From Clostridiales bacterium (GTDB lineage: Bacteria > Bacillota > Clostridia > Lachnospirales > CAG-274), in NCBI GenBank assembly GCA_021201395.1, contig JAJQFB010000074.1, positions 1 to 34,202 of the forward strand: a DNA stretch of 34,202 bases. The letters run 5' to 3'. Of this stretch, positions 24,502 through 31,810 are shown piece after piece. Position 1 is the stretch's first letter. Each line of letters begins with the position of its first letter. A program made the position numbers and the translations under genes. The notes below the pieces were generated by a model that was given only the letters and a program-made list of their open reading frames with translations, was not told where the DNA came from and made no database searches.

Positions 24502-25160
24502 ATTGTCTGCTCCAATCCGTAGCCCTCTTCAGAGCTTATGTCAACGTCGGCACTTAAATAGGCCAGCTTCTTCCTTAAATAGGATATGTAAATATTAACT
24601 ATTCCCTCTTCCGCCTCGGGTTCGTCGCTCCAAAGCTTTTCCTTAAGCCTTTCGGCGGATATGCGGCTGTTGGGGCTGTTCATCAAAACCTCCAAAAGCT
24701 GAAATTCTCTGTTGGCAAGGCGAAGCCCTCCCGTAGGGGTGGAAAGCTCTAAAGTTTCCCTGTCTATGGTAACATTTCCGAAGCTGAGTTTGGGGTGCTT
24801 CCGAAAGGTTCCCGTCATAGCCTGTATTCTGGCTATAAGCTCCTTTGAGTTAAAGGGCTTTGTAAGGTAGTCGTTTGCCCCCGCTTCAAGCCCCGTCACC
24901 TTGTCCTCTACCTCAGACTTCGCCGTAAGCATAATAGCCGGCGTCAGATTTCCGCTCTCTCTTATATTCTTAAGAACGGTTATACCGTCAATCTTAGGCA
25001 TCATTATATCCAAAACAAAAGCGTCATAACTCTCGCTCTCCATTTTTTCAAGAGCCTCTTCTCCGTCAAAAACCGCATCCACACTGTAGCCGCTTCTCGT
25101 TAAAATAGCTGTCAAAGCCCTCGACAAAGATCTCTCGTCCTCCGCAAGCAAAATTTTCAA
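24498..25160 (-). CDS. OmpR/PhoB-family response regulator
   Basis: The 220-aa protein has a receiver domain with acidic pocket AEDE, phospho-acceptor Asp51 in LDIMMPKIDG, Thr/Ser79-type switch LTAKSE and Lys101 in LTKPF. A C-terminal winged helix follows (LANREFQLLEVLMNSPNSRIS, then VNIYISYLRKKL). The frame opens at an ATG at 25181, but GAGGAGGAG is inside that extension. It sits eight bases before a TTG at 25160, which gives the family-typical start (M)KILLAEDER, so the TTG is chosen. It forms an operon with the kinase and the alarmone synthetase. The target genes cannot be told. Confidence 0.93.
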   Translation of the reverse strand: MKILLAEDERSLSRALTAILTRSGYSVDAVFDGEEALEKMESESYDAFVLDIMMPKIDGITVLKNIRESGNLTPAIMLTAKSEVEDKVTGLEAGANDYLTKPFNSKELIARIQAMTGTFRKHPKLSFGNVTIDRETLELSTPTGGLRLANREFQLLEVLMNSPNSRISAERLKEKLWSDEPEAEEGIVNIYISYLRKKLAYLSADVDISSEEGYGLEQTI

Positions 25161-25195
25161 ATCCGTCTCCTCCTCAGTCATATAATCTGTATTTC

Positions 25196-25204
25196 ATTAT
25201 AACA
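25196..25204 (-). promoter_or_regulatory. Extended -10 promoter of the regulator-kinase operon
   Basis: TG-T-TATAAT on the minus strand, with no good -35, lies about 36 bases upstream of the TTG start. The 25182-25579 stretch otherwise holds AT-rich DNA, the hairpin at 25273-25305 and the toxin promoter and leader. Confidence 0.55.
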
Positions 25205-25272
25205 CACAATCCCCCGAAAATAAATAAAATTTTACGGATATGTATATTAATTATAAATTAACATTCTCTGTG

Positions 25273-25305
25273 AAAACAGACCGTTATAAACATTGTCTGT
25301 TTTTT
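25273..25305 (+). terminator. Intrinsic terminator upstream of the toxin promoter
   Basis: AAAACAGAC pairs with GTCTGTTTT (9 bp) around a 13-base loop and is followed by more T on the plus strand. No plus-strand gene ends here, so it may insulate the toxin gene from read-through or belong to a lost gene. Confidence 0.5.
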
Positions 25306-25389
25306 GCTGCGTAGTCAAAAATCTTTTTCGTAAATTCTCTTTTATTTTGTAAAAGCCTGAAAGTAGTTTTATCTTTGAAATTATTTTAT

Positions 25390-25418
25390 TGAAATATTTT
25401 GGCAAATATGTTATACTT
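25390..25418 (+). promoter_or_regulatory. Promoter of the type I toxin gene
   Basis: TTGAAA (25390-25395), exactly 17 bases, then TATACT (25413-25418). The predicted start near 25425 gives a leader of about 155 bases. That leader contains an anti-Shine-Dalgarno stretch (CATCACTTTCC) that can pair with GAAAGAGGTGATG about 30 bases further on. Confidence 0.65.
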
Positions 25419-25579
25419 TTTCTGAAAGATATTTTATCTTACAATTATTATATTGCCCTTGAGAGAATGAAGAGCGGTTTCCATCACTTTCCTTAAATAG
25501 CATATATGTATGAAAGAGGTGATGCTTATGATTTAAGCTGTCAGTCTTTGAGATTATGTATATGGAAAGAGGTGATTTT

Positions 25580-25693
25580 GTGATTGAAATTATCTATGAT
25601 GCAGACATATTGATTGTATTAATAGTTCTGATTTTCAAGATTATAAAATACATAATCGCAAAAAAAGATAACCGTTCCGATTCCCAGTCTTAA
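25580..25693 (+). CDS. Type I toxin-antitoxin system: small hydrophobic toxin, 37 aa
   Basis: AAAGAGGTGA lies six to seven bases before a GTG that opens a 37-codon frame. The peptide has an acidic start (residues 3-9 contain E, D, D), one hydrophobic helix (about residues 10-27, ILIVLIVLIFKIIKYIIA) and a charged polar tail (KKDNRSDSQS). This is the layout of membrane-acting type I toxins of Firmicutes (TxpA/BsrG/holin-like groups), although the sequence itself is not one I recognise. An in-frame ATG at 25562 would add six residues but lacks a ribosome site. The stop codon lies within the stem of the antisense RNA terminator. The 3' end converges on, and overlaps, a promoter-driven antisense RNA. 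Toxicity is inferred. Confidence 0.75.
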   Translation: MIEIIYDADILIVLIVLIFKIIKYIIAKKDNRSDSQS

Positions 25694-25749
25694 CGGTTAT
25701 CTAAGATAACGATAGATGAGGGAAAGCCGTTTCGGCTATTCTCTCTTGT
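25660..25749 (-). ncRNA. Antitoxin antisense RNA, ~90 nt
   Basis: The RNA is predicted from the promoter at 25756-25784 to a classic terminator: GATAACCGTT, 15-base loop, AACGGTTATC, then U7 (25666-25660). It is fully complementary to the last 10-11 codons and 3' untranslated part of the toxin message. A second stem-loop near its 5' end (AGCCGAAACGGCT core, 25718-25748) could be the loop that starts pairing. Convergent 3' overlap is the standard architecture of Firmicute type I systems. Confidence 0.75.
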
Positions 25750-25755
25750 GGCATT

Positions 25756-25784
25756 ATAATAACACATTTTAGGCACAATGTCAA
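25756..25784 (-). promoter_or_regulatory. Promoter of the antitoxin RNA
   Basis: On the minus strand, TTGACA (25784-25779), 17 bases, TATTAT (25761-25756), overlapping a further TATAAT three bases downstream. It is stronger than the toxin promoter, as expected for the unstable antitoxin RNA. Confidence 0.75.
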
Positions 25785-25843
25785 GACATCGGCAAAGATT
25801 TTAAAAATTATATGTATCGATGTTTAACTAAAAATTAATGCAC

Positions 25844-26010
25844 TTAGGGAACCGCTGATTAATTAGCTCTTCGCATCTTCACCGCCGATTTTCCCGATTG
25901 TTTCGTCATGCATTTTCAACATAGGCTCCGGCTATGCCCTCAAATGCATTCCTCGCACTCGAAAAAATCTGCGTCAAATCTGCTTCGGCGAATTAATCAT
26001 CGCTTCCTTA
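25844..26010. repeat. MITE-like element, full copy 1 (167 bp)
   Basis: It begins TTAGGGAACCGCTGATTAAT and ends ATTAATCATCGCTTCCTTA. The ends are imperfect inverted repeats of about 24 bp. The interior matches the copy at 31559-31726 in inverse orientation over its whole length (about 85% by eye). There is no ORF inside, so it would be non-autonomous. With the antitoxin promoter and the terminator at 26014 it accounts for the gap 25694-26050. Confidence 0.8.
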
Positions 26011-26013
26011 GTG

Positions 26014-26042
26014 AAAAAACAGACCGAGGCTCCATCGGTCTG
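26014..26042 (-). terminator. Terminator of the 143-aa gene
   Basis: CAGACCGA and TCGGTCTG form an 8-bp stem around GGCTCCA (plus strand). On the minus strand TTTTTT follows directly. It lies nine bases past the stop. Confidence 0.85.
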
Positions 26043-26050
26043 CTTCTTTT

Positions 26051-26482
26051 TTATAAAAATCTCTTTAATTCTTCAATGTTGCTTCTTTCGTTTTCGATTT
26101 CCCCCTGAGCAAAGGTAAGAACCGTTTTGTCCTCTCCGCCGTAGGAGTTTAAAAGCTTGGTAAGCTTCGTTATTCCCTTAGTCGAACCCTGTATAACCAT
26201 CTCCGCTATGTTGGACTCTGTTGGGTTTAGCACCTGCTTCATATCCAACATCATATTAGCCATAAAAACCGAGGTTGTCTTTGCGCAGTCTATGTCCTCG
26301 GCTCCTCTGTCTTTAAGCATCTCCTCCGCCAAATCATAGGTTGACTTATAGCCGTTTATCTGGTTCTTCAAAGCTTTTAAAAGCTCCTTGTTCTCGACAA
26401 GCTCCGTCAAGTGAAGAAGGCTCTGTCTGCCCATATCCGCCGTTTGATGAATGTGGTTTAAAATACTTATTTCCTTTTCCAT
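26051..26482 (-). CDS. Hypothetical helical protein, possibly ferritin-like (DUF2383-like)
   Basis: The 143-aa protein is predicted to be all helical with four long amphipathic helices: NHIHQTADMGRQSLLHLTELV, a Lys/Asn-rich second helix with Tyr and Glu, a Met-rich third helix (MANMMLDMKQVL), and AEMVIQGSTKGITKLTKLL. The pattern and length resemble small clostridial proteins with a ferritin-like four-helix fold (DUF2383-like). Possible metal ligands are His9, His12 and several Glu, but a complete di-iron set is not obvious. GGAGGGG is four bases before the ATG. It stands alone, with no operon partner, between a MITE and the orphan antitoxin copy. No function is assigned. Confidence 0.7.
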   Translation of the reverse strand: MEKEISILNHIHQTADMGRQSLLHLTELVENKELLKALKNQINGYKSTYDLAEEMLKDRGAEDIDCAKTTSVFMANMMLDMKQVLNPTESNIAEMVIQGSTKGITKLTKLLNSYGGEDKTVLTFAQGEIENERSNIEELKRFL

Positions 26483-26601
26483 ATAACCCCTCCGATTTTT
26501 TATATCTATTATTTATTCATTTTCAAAATTTTATTCACCGTACGAAAAAAAGATCTTTTGTAAAATCTCCGTCATTTTGCAAACAGCCGAAAAATAATCA
26601 C

Positions 26602-26691
26602 AAAAAAAGATAACCGTTCCGATTTCCGGTATTAACGATTATCCAAAATATCGGTAAATGAGGGAAAGCCGTTTCGGCTATTCTCTCTTGC
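26602..26691 (-). ncRNA. Orphan antitoxin-like RNA (second copy, toxin lost)
   Basis: The sequence 26596-26730 repeats the antitoxin half of the toxin locus at about 80% identity by eye. It keeps a promoter (TTGACA at 26726-26721, 17 bases, TTTTAT at 26703-26698). It also keeps the GAGGGAAAGCCGTTTCGGCT hairpin and the terminator stem, held by a G-U pair, with U7 at 26608-26602. No toxin frame precedes it: only the last few codons remain recognisable. Sequence just upstream (26537-26590) resembles 25308-25362, as if the toxin promoter and ORF were deleted. The remaining gap 26483-27018 holds the uxa promoter and leader. Confidence 0.6.
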
Positions 26692-26854
26692 GGCTTTATA
26701 AAAACACATTTCAGGCTCTATGTCAACTAATCAAAAAATTTCTCGGCAATTTTATCAAAATCAAAATATAAGCAGAAATTATCGGTCTGTCCGGTATATC
26801 CAAGCCGAAAATAAAATTTTTTTAAATATTTGTTGTAATAAAGCTAAAAAGTAA

Positions 26855-26883
26855 TTGATTTTATGGTGAAATAGTTGTATAAT
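26855..26883 (+). promoter_or_regulatory. Promoter of the uxaBAC operon
   Basis: TTGATT (26855-26860), 17 bases, TATAAT (26878-26883). The predicted start near 26890 gives a leader of about 130 bases before uxaB. Confidence 0.65.
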
Positions 26884-26958
26884 ATAGACAAGAATATTTA
26901 AGAGAGACGCTGATTTAGCTGAAATATTTTTTATCATTATGACGGCGGTTCTCTTATG

Positions 26959-26984
26959 CCCCTTAAGGGGAAAATTTTTGCCCC
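26959..26984 (+). promoter_or_regulatory. Two overlapping hairpins in the uxaB leader
   Basis: GGGG at 26967-26970 can pair with CCCC at 26959-26962 (TTAA loop) or with CCCC at 26981-26984 (AAAATTTTT between). The two structures exclude each other and lie about 20 bases before the CGGAGGG ribosome site. Regulation is a guess. Confidence 0.3.
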
Positions 26985-27018
26985 ATGGGAGCTTAATTAT
27001 AACGGAGGGAAAAACACA

Positions 27019-28551
27019 ATGGAAAAACTTAACAGAAGTCTTTTGACAAACAGCTTTAAATTCAACGATGACTTAGTGATAGGTACTAAGGAAAAATTGC
27101 CTGAGAAGGTAATTCAGTTCGGCGAAGGTAATTTTCTTCGTGCTTTCGTAGACTATATGTTCGACTGCTTAAACGCAGAGGGCAAATTTGACGGCGGAAT
27201 AACCCTTATTCAGCCCATCCCCGGCGGAGATATGCTCAGAGATTTCATAAATGAGCAGGAAGGTCTCTACACTCTTATTGCAAGAGGAAACGAAAACGGA
27301 AAAAAGGTAGTAAGCAAGCGTCTTATAACCTCCGTAAACAGATGTATCAACCCCTATGTTAACTTAGACATATACAACGAATGTGCAAAGAACCCCGATT
27401 TACGCTATGTGGTTTCTAACACAACGGAAGCAGGCATTACATACAAGCCCGAGCCCTATGTTTCCGACAAGCCTCAGGACACTTTCCCGGCCAAGGTTTG
27501 CAACTTCCTTAATTTAAGATTTAAGGCTTTCGGCGGCGACAAGAGTAAGGGTCTTGTTTTCATTCCCTGCGAGCTTATAGACGACAACGGCAAGGCTCTT
27601 AAGGAATGTGTTCTTAAACATGCAAATGACTGGGCTTTAGGTGCCGACTTTATCGACTGGGTAGAAACAGCCTGCATATTCATCTCAACTTTAGTTGACA
27701 GAATCGTAACCGGCTACCCCAGACCCGAGGTTGAAGCCCTTACAGAGGAATTCGGCTATGTTGACAACGTTATCGACACAAGCGAAATCTTCCACACCTG
27801 GGTAATCGAAGGCCCTGCTTCCCTTGCTGAGGAGCTTCCCTTTAACAAAATCGGCCTTAACGTAATCTTCACCGACAACGTTAAGCCCTATAAGAAGAGA
27901 AAGGTTCGTATTCTCAACGGTGCCCATACCTGCTCCGTTTTAGGCGCATACATAGCAGGCCACACAATCGTAAGAAAGATGATGGCCGACCCTGATATTA
28001 TAAAATATCTTGAAACAGCCCTTAACGATGAGGTTATACCGGCTCTTACAGACCTTGACTATGAGGACCTTAAGGCTTTCTCCGACGCCGTATTCGACAG
28101 ATTCAAGAATCCCTTTATCGACCACAAGATTCTCGACATCTCCCTTAACTCAACCTCTAAATTCAGAGCAAGAGTTCTGCCCACAATAAAGGAATATATT
28201 GACATCAAGGGCAAGCTGCCTAAGATTCTCACATTCTCCTTTGCGGCTTATGTAGCTTTCTACAACGGCACTGAAATAAAGGACGGCGCTCTCATAGGCA
28301 AGAGAAACGGCGACGAAGAATATCCCATCAAGGACGATGCAGCGGTTCTTGAAACCTATGCGGCTCTTAACTCGGCAAACGACAGAACAACCAAAGAAGG
28401 TAGCGCAGCCTTAATAAAGGCGGTTTGCGCAAACAAAGACTTCTGGGGTGAGGACTTAAACGCTATAGAGGGCTTTGCGGAAACCTGCGGCGAATATCTC
28501 CACAGACTTTCAACAGAAGCTCCGGCAGACGTTATAAAGAGTATTCTTTAA
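27019..28551 (+). CDS. uxaB: Tagaturonate reductase / altronate oxidoreductase
   Basis: UxaB reduces tagaturonate to altronate with NADH, the second step of galacturonate catabolism. The 510-aa protein belongs to the mannitol/altronate dehydrogenase family. EKVIQFGEGNFLRAFVDYMF near residue 30 is the N-terminal nucleotide-binding signature of UxaB, and KKRKVRILNGAHT near residue 293 holds the catalytic Lys-x-x-x-x-N-x-x-H set. The frame is open from 26956, but GGAGGG lies nine bases before the ATG at 27019, and the homologous part starts there. Very high AAC/CTT codon use, like the next two genes, suggests high expression when induced. Confidence 0.94.
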   Translation: MEKLNRSLLTNSFKFNDDLVIGTKEKLPEKVIQFGEGNFLRAFVDYMFDCLNAEGKFDGGITLIQPIPGGDMLRDFINEQEGLYTLIARGNENGKKVVSKRLITSVNRCINPYVNLDIYNECAKNPDLRYVVSNTTEAGITYKPEPYVSDKPQDTFPAKVCNFLNLRFKAFGGDKSKGLVFIPCELIDDNGKALKECVLKHANDWALGADFIDWVETACIFISTLVDRIVTGYPRPEVEALTEEFGYVDNVIDTSEIFHTWVIEGPASLAEELPFNKIGLNVIFTDNVKPYKKRKVRILNGAHTCSVLGAYIAGHTIVRKMMADPDIIKYLETALNDEVIPALTDLDYEDLKAFSDAVFDRFKNPFIDHKILDISLNSTSKFRARVLPTIKEYIDIKGKLPKILTFSFAAYVAFYNGTEIKDGALIGKRNGDEEYPIKDDAAVLETYAALNSANDRTTKEGSAALIKAVCANKDFWGEDLNAIEGFAETCGEYLHRLSTEAPADVIKSIL

Positions 28552-28575
28552 TGGTTGCTTAAAGAGGAGGAAACT

Positions 28576-30048
28576 ATGGAAAAATACATTAAGCTTAACA
28601 ATAATGACAATGTTGTTGTTGCCATAGCCGATATTAAAGCAGGAGAGGTTATCTGCGGCGTTACCGCTGCCGAGGATATTGCAAGGGGTCATAAAATGGC
28701 GCTTGTTGACATACCCGAGGGCGAGAACGTTATAAAATACGGCTATCCCATAGGCCACACAACAGAAAACGTAAGCAAGGGCAAGTGGATTCACTCCCAC
28801 AACTTAAAGACAAATTTAAGCTCCACCCTTGAATATACATACAACCCCAAGCTTAAGGACATTCCCGTTACAAGAAAGGACACCTTTATGGGCTATGTCC
28901 GCAAAAACGGCGAAGTTGGCATCCGCAACGAAATTTGGATTGTAAACACTGTAGGCTGTGTAAACGGTGTTTCAAACGCAATCACAGCCAAGGCCAACGA
29001 ACGCTTCGCAGGCAGAGTAGACGGAATCCACAATTTCGTTCACCCCTACGGCTGTTCACAGTTAGGCGAGGATCACGAAAACACACAGAAGCTTCTTGCG
29101 GGTATGGTAAGACACCCCAACGCAGCCGGTGTTTTGGTGCTTAGTTTAGGCTGTGAAAACAACAACGTAGACGAATTTAAAAAGGTTTTAGGCGACTACG
29201 ACCCTGAAAGAGTAAGATTTGTTATCGTTCAGGAACACGCAGACGAAATAGAATATGCCCTTTCGGAAATCGAAAAGCTTGTTGAATATGCAGAGCAGTT
29301 TAAACAGGAGGAGGTTCCCGTAAGCAAGCTTGTAATAGGCCTTAAGTGCGGCGGCTCCGACGGCCTTTCGGGCATAACCGCCAACCCCTTAATAGGAAGA
29401 ATCTCAGACATTATGGTAGCAAACGGCGGCAGGACAGTCCTCTCCGAGGTTCCGGAAATGTTCGGTGCAGAGACTATCCTTATGGACAGGTGTCAGACAC
29501 CTGAGCTTTTCGACCAAACCGTAAGCCTTGTAAACAACTTTAAGGAATATTTCTTAAGCCACGGCCAGCCCGTAGGCGAAAACCCCTCCCCCGGAAACAA
29601 AAAGGGCGGTATCACAACCCTTGAGGACAAGTCTTTAGGCTGTACCCAAAAGGGCGGAACCTCAAACGTTCAGGGCGTTCTCCTTTACGGCGACAAAGCC
29701 GTTAAGCCCGGCCTTAACCTTTTACAGGGTCCCGGCAACGACATCGTAGCCATAAGCGGTATGATGGCCAGCGGCTGTCACCTTATACTCTTCTCAACCG
29801 GCAGGGGCACCCCCGTTGGCTCACCCGTTCCCACGGTTAAAATAGCCACAAATTCCGACCTTGCAGGCAGAAAGCCCAACTGGATCGACTGGAACGCAGG
29901 CCGCCTTGTTGAGGATAAAGAGATGGACTCCTATGCCGAAGAATTTTTCAGCTTTATTCTTGACGTTGCTTCCCACAGAAAGGAAACAAAGAACGAAATC
30001 AACGGCTACAGGGAAATTGCTATTTTCAAAAACGGCGTAACACTGTAA
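28576..30048 (+). CDS. uxaA: Altronate dehydratase
   Basis: UxaA dehydrates altronate to 2-keto-3-deoxygluconate. The 490-aa protein has the short N-terminal SAF-like domain (DNVVVAIADIKAGEVI) and the main dehydratase domain. The latter includes GYVRKNGEVGIRNE, HPYGCSQLGEDHENTQ, LGCENNNV and GLKCGGSDGLSGITANP, the metal- and substrate-binding blocks of the UxaA/GarD family. GAGGAGG is five bases before the ATG at 28576. An upstream in-frame TTG (28555) has no room for a ribosome site. The uxaB stop is 24 bases upstream. Confidence 0.95.
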   Translation: MEKYIKLNNNDNVVVAIADIKAGEVICGVTAAEDIARGHKMALVDIPEGENVIKYGYPIGHTTENVSKGKWIHSHNLKTNLSSTLEYTYNPKLKDIPVTRKDTFMGYVRKNGEVGIRNEIWIVNTVGCVNGVSNAITAKANERFAGRVDGIHNFVHPYGCSQLGEDHENTQKLLAGMVRHPNAAGVLVLSLGCENNNVDEFKKVLGDYDPERVRFVIVQEHADEIEYALSEIEKLVEYAEQFKQEEVPVSKLVIGLKCGGSDGLSGITANPLIGRISDIMVANGGRTVLSEVPEMFGAETILMDRCQTPELFDQTVSLVNNFKEYFLSHGQPVGENPSPGNKKGGITTLEDKSLGCTQKGGTSNVQGVLLYGDKAVKPGLNLLQGPGNDIVAISGMMASGCHLILFSTGRGTPVGSPVPTVKIATNSDLAGRKPNWIDWNAGRLVEDKEMDSYAEEFFSFILDVASHRKETKNEINGYREIAIFKNGVTL

Positions 30049-30065
30049 TTATAAACCATTTTTAA

Positions 30066-30108
30066 GGAAGATAAGCCGCAGAAATCGGCGGTTTCTGCGG
30101 CGGCTTCC
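30066..30108 (+). promoter_or_regulatory. Intercistronic hairpin between uxaA and uxaC
   Basis: GCCGCAGAAA and TTTCTGCGGC form a perfect 10-bp stem, extended by GGAAG/CTTCC across a small internal loop. No U-run follows, so it is more likely a processing or mRNA-stability element than a terminator. Confidence 0.5.
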
Positions 30109-30148
30109 GAAATTATAAATAAAATAAATAAAGGAGGAATTAACAGAA

Positions 30149-31558
30149 ATGGCTTTTATTGATGAAAACTTTTTGTTAAAAACAGAAACAGCTAAGAAAC
30201 TTTTCCACGACTATGCAAAGGCAGAACCTATTTTCGACTTTCACTGTCACTTAAATCCTCAGGAAATCTATGAAAACAAGACCTATAAGTCAATTACCGA
30301 GGTTTGGCTCGGGGGAGATCACTATAAGTGGCGTGCTATGCGTTCTATGGGTATTCCCGAATCATACATCACGGGGAATGAAACCTCTGACTTTGAGAAG
30401 TTTGAAAAATGGGCGGAAACTCTCCAGTATGCTATAGGAAACCCCCTCTATCACTGGGCGCATCTTGAGCTTCAGAGATTTTTCGACATCCACGTACCCA
30501 TCACAAAGGCTAACGCTAAGGAAATCTTCGACGAGTGCAACGCTAAACTTGCCACTCCCGAATTTGCCTGCCGCAGGCTTGTTGAAAGATCAAACGTATC
30601 CGTTGTAAACACAACAGACGACCCGGCTGACAGTCTTGAATATCACAAGCTTATTAAAGCCGATGACACAATGAAGTTTAATGTATTCCCTGCTTTCCGT
30701 CCCGACAAGGCTTTAAACCTTACGGCTGAAATCTTCCCTCAGTATATCGTTGACTTAGGCAAGACGGAAAACACGGAAATTAAGACTTTCGCAGACCTTA
30801 CCTCCGTTCTCGAAAAGAGAATCAACTTCTTTGACGAAATGGGCTGTACAGCTTCAGACCACGCTTTCACATACGTTCCCTGTGCAAGAGCAACGGAAGC
30901 AGAGCTTGACGCTATCCTTGCAAAGGCTGTAAAGGGCGAAGCAATCTCAAAGGAAGAATCTGACAAATACAGAACAGAGCTTATGGTATTCCTCGGCACT
31001 CAGTATGCTAAGAGAGGCTGGGCTATGGAAATCCATATGAACATAAAGAGAGACAACAACGGCTTTATGTTTAAGAAGATGGGTCCCGATACGGGCTTCG
31101 ACTGTATAGGCGACTGGTCAACGGCAGAAGGCCTTACAAACCTGCTTGATGCCCTTAACGCAGACGGAAATCTTCCCAAAACTATCCTCTTCGCAGGCAA
31201 CCCTGCCGACAATCAGGTTATAGGCACAATTTTGGGCTGTTTCCAGGGCCCCGAAGCCGCTTCAAAGATTCAGTTCGGTACGGCTTGGTGGTTCAATGAC
31301 AACATCGACGGTATGGAAGCCCAGATTAAGTGTTTAGGAAACTTAGGCGTTTTAGGCAAGTTCATAGGTATGCTTACAGACAGCCGCTCTTTCCTTTCCT
31401 ACCCCCGTCACGAATATTTCCGCCGCATACTCTGCAACATTTTCGGCCAGTGGCTTGAGGACGGCTGGTATGCAGACGACATCGAATTTGTTGGCCAAAT
31501 GGTAAAGGATATTTGCTACGGCAACGCCCTGAAATATTTCAGCCCCAAGCTTAAATAA
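30149..31558 (+). CDS. uxaC: Uronate isomerase (glucuronate/galacturonate isomerase)
   Basis: UxaC interconverts galacturonate and tagaturonate (and glucuronate and fructuronate). The 469-aa amidohydrolase-fold enzyme has FDFHCHLNPQEI near residue 26 with the metal His pair and WLGGDHYKWRAMR. NTTDDPADSLEYH and MEIHMN follow in mid-protein, and LTDSRSFLSYPRHEYFRR near the C-terminus is strongly characteristic. AAGGAGG lies 11 bases before the ATG. It is the last gene of the uxa operon although its step comes first. The stop codon is immediately followed by a MITE-like element. The next enzymes (KdgK, KdgA), a transporter and a regulator are not in the window. Confidence 0.96.
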   Translation: MAFIDENFLLKTETAKKLFHDYAKAEPIFDFHCHLNPQEIYENKTYKSITEVWLGGDHYKWRAMRSMGIPESYITGNETSDFEKFEKWAETLQYAIGNPLYHWAHLELQRFFDIHVPITKANAKEIFDECNAKLATPEFACRRLVERSNVSVVNTTDDPADSLEYHKLIKADDTMKFNVFPAFRPDKALNLTAEIFPQYIVDLGKTENTEIKTFADLTSVLEKRINFFDEMGCTASDHAFTYVPCARATEAELDAILAKAVKGEAISKEESDKYRTELMVFLGTQYAKRGWAMEIHMNIKRDNNGFMFKKMGPDTGFDCIGDWSTAEGLTNLLDALNADGNLPKTILFAGNPADNQVIGTILGCFQGPEAASKIQFGTAWWFNDNIDGMEAQIKCLGNLGVLGKFIGMLTDSRSFLSYPRHEYFRRILCNIFGQWLEDGWYADDIEFVGQMVKDICYGNALKYFSPKLK

Positions 31559-31726
31559 TTAAGGAAACGATGATTAATTCGCCGAAGCAGATTTGACGAT
31601 GATTTTTTCGAGGGAAAGGAAAGCATTTGAGGGTGTAGCCGGAGCCCACGTTGAAAATGCTTGACGCTTCAATCGGGAAAATCAGCGTTAAAGATGCGAT
31701 GAGCTAATTAATCAGCGGTTCCTTAA
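31559..31726. repeat. MITE-like element, full copy 2 (168 bp), inverse orientation
   Basis: The ends are TTAAGGAAACGATGATTAAT and, on the other strand, TTAAGGAACCGCTGATTAAT. The ~24-bp terminal inverted repeats differ at about three positions. It starts one base after the uxaC stop codon. Confidence 0.85.
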
Positions 31727-31749
31727 AAAAATAAATAAAGTATATAAAA

Positions 31750-31795
31750 GGAGCTGCTGCAAAACAGGTAAGAAAAACTGTTTTACGGCAGCTCC
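31750..31795. terminator. Hairpin terminator between uxaC and the MATE gene
   Basis: GGAGCTGC/GCAGCTCC and AAAACAG/CTGTTTT form a long stem with a three-base internal loop and a 10-base loop. On the minus strand TTTTATATAC follows. It can serve both convergent transcripts; the + strand tract is weak. Confidence 0.65.
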
Positions 31796-31810
31796 GATTT
31801 GTTGCGGCTT

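Noticed and set aside
25559-25582. Toxin start at the ATG at 25562
   Set aside because: It is in frame, but the ribosome site lies downstream of it and correctly spaced for the GTG at 25580.
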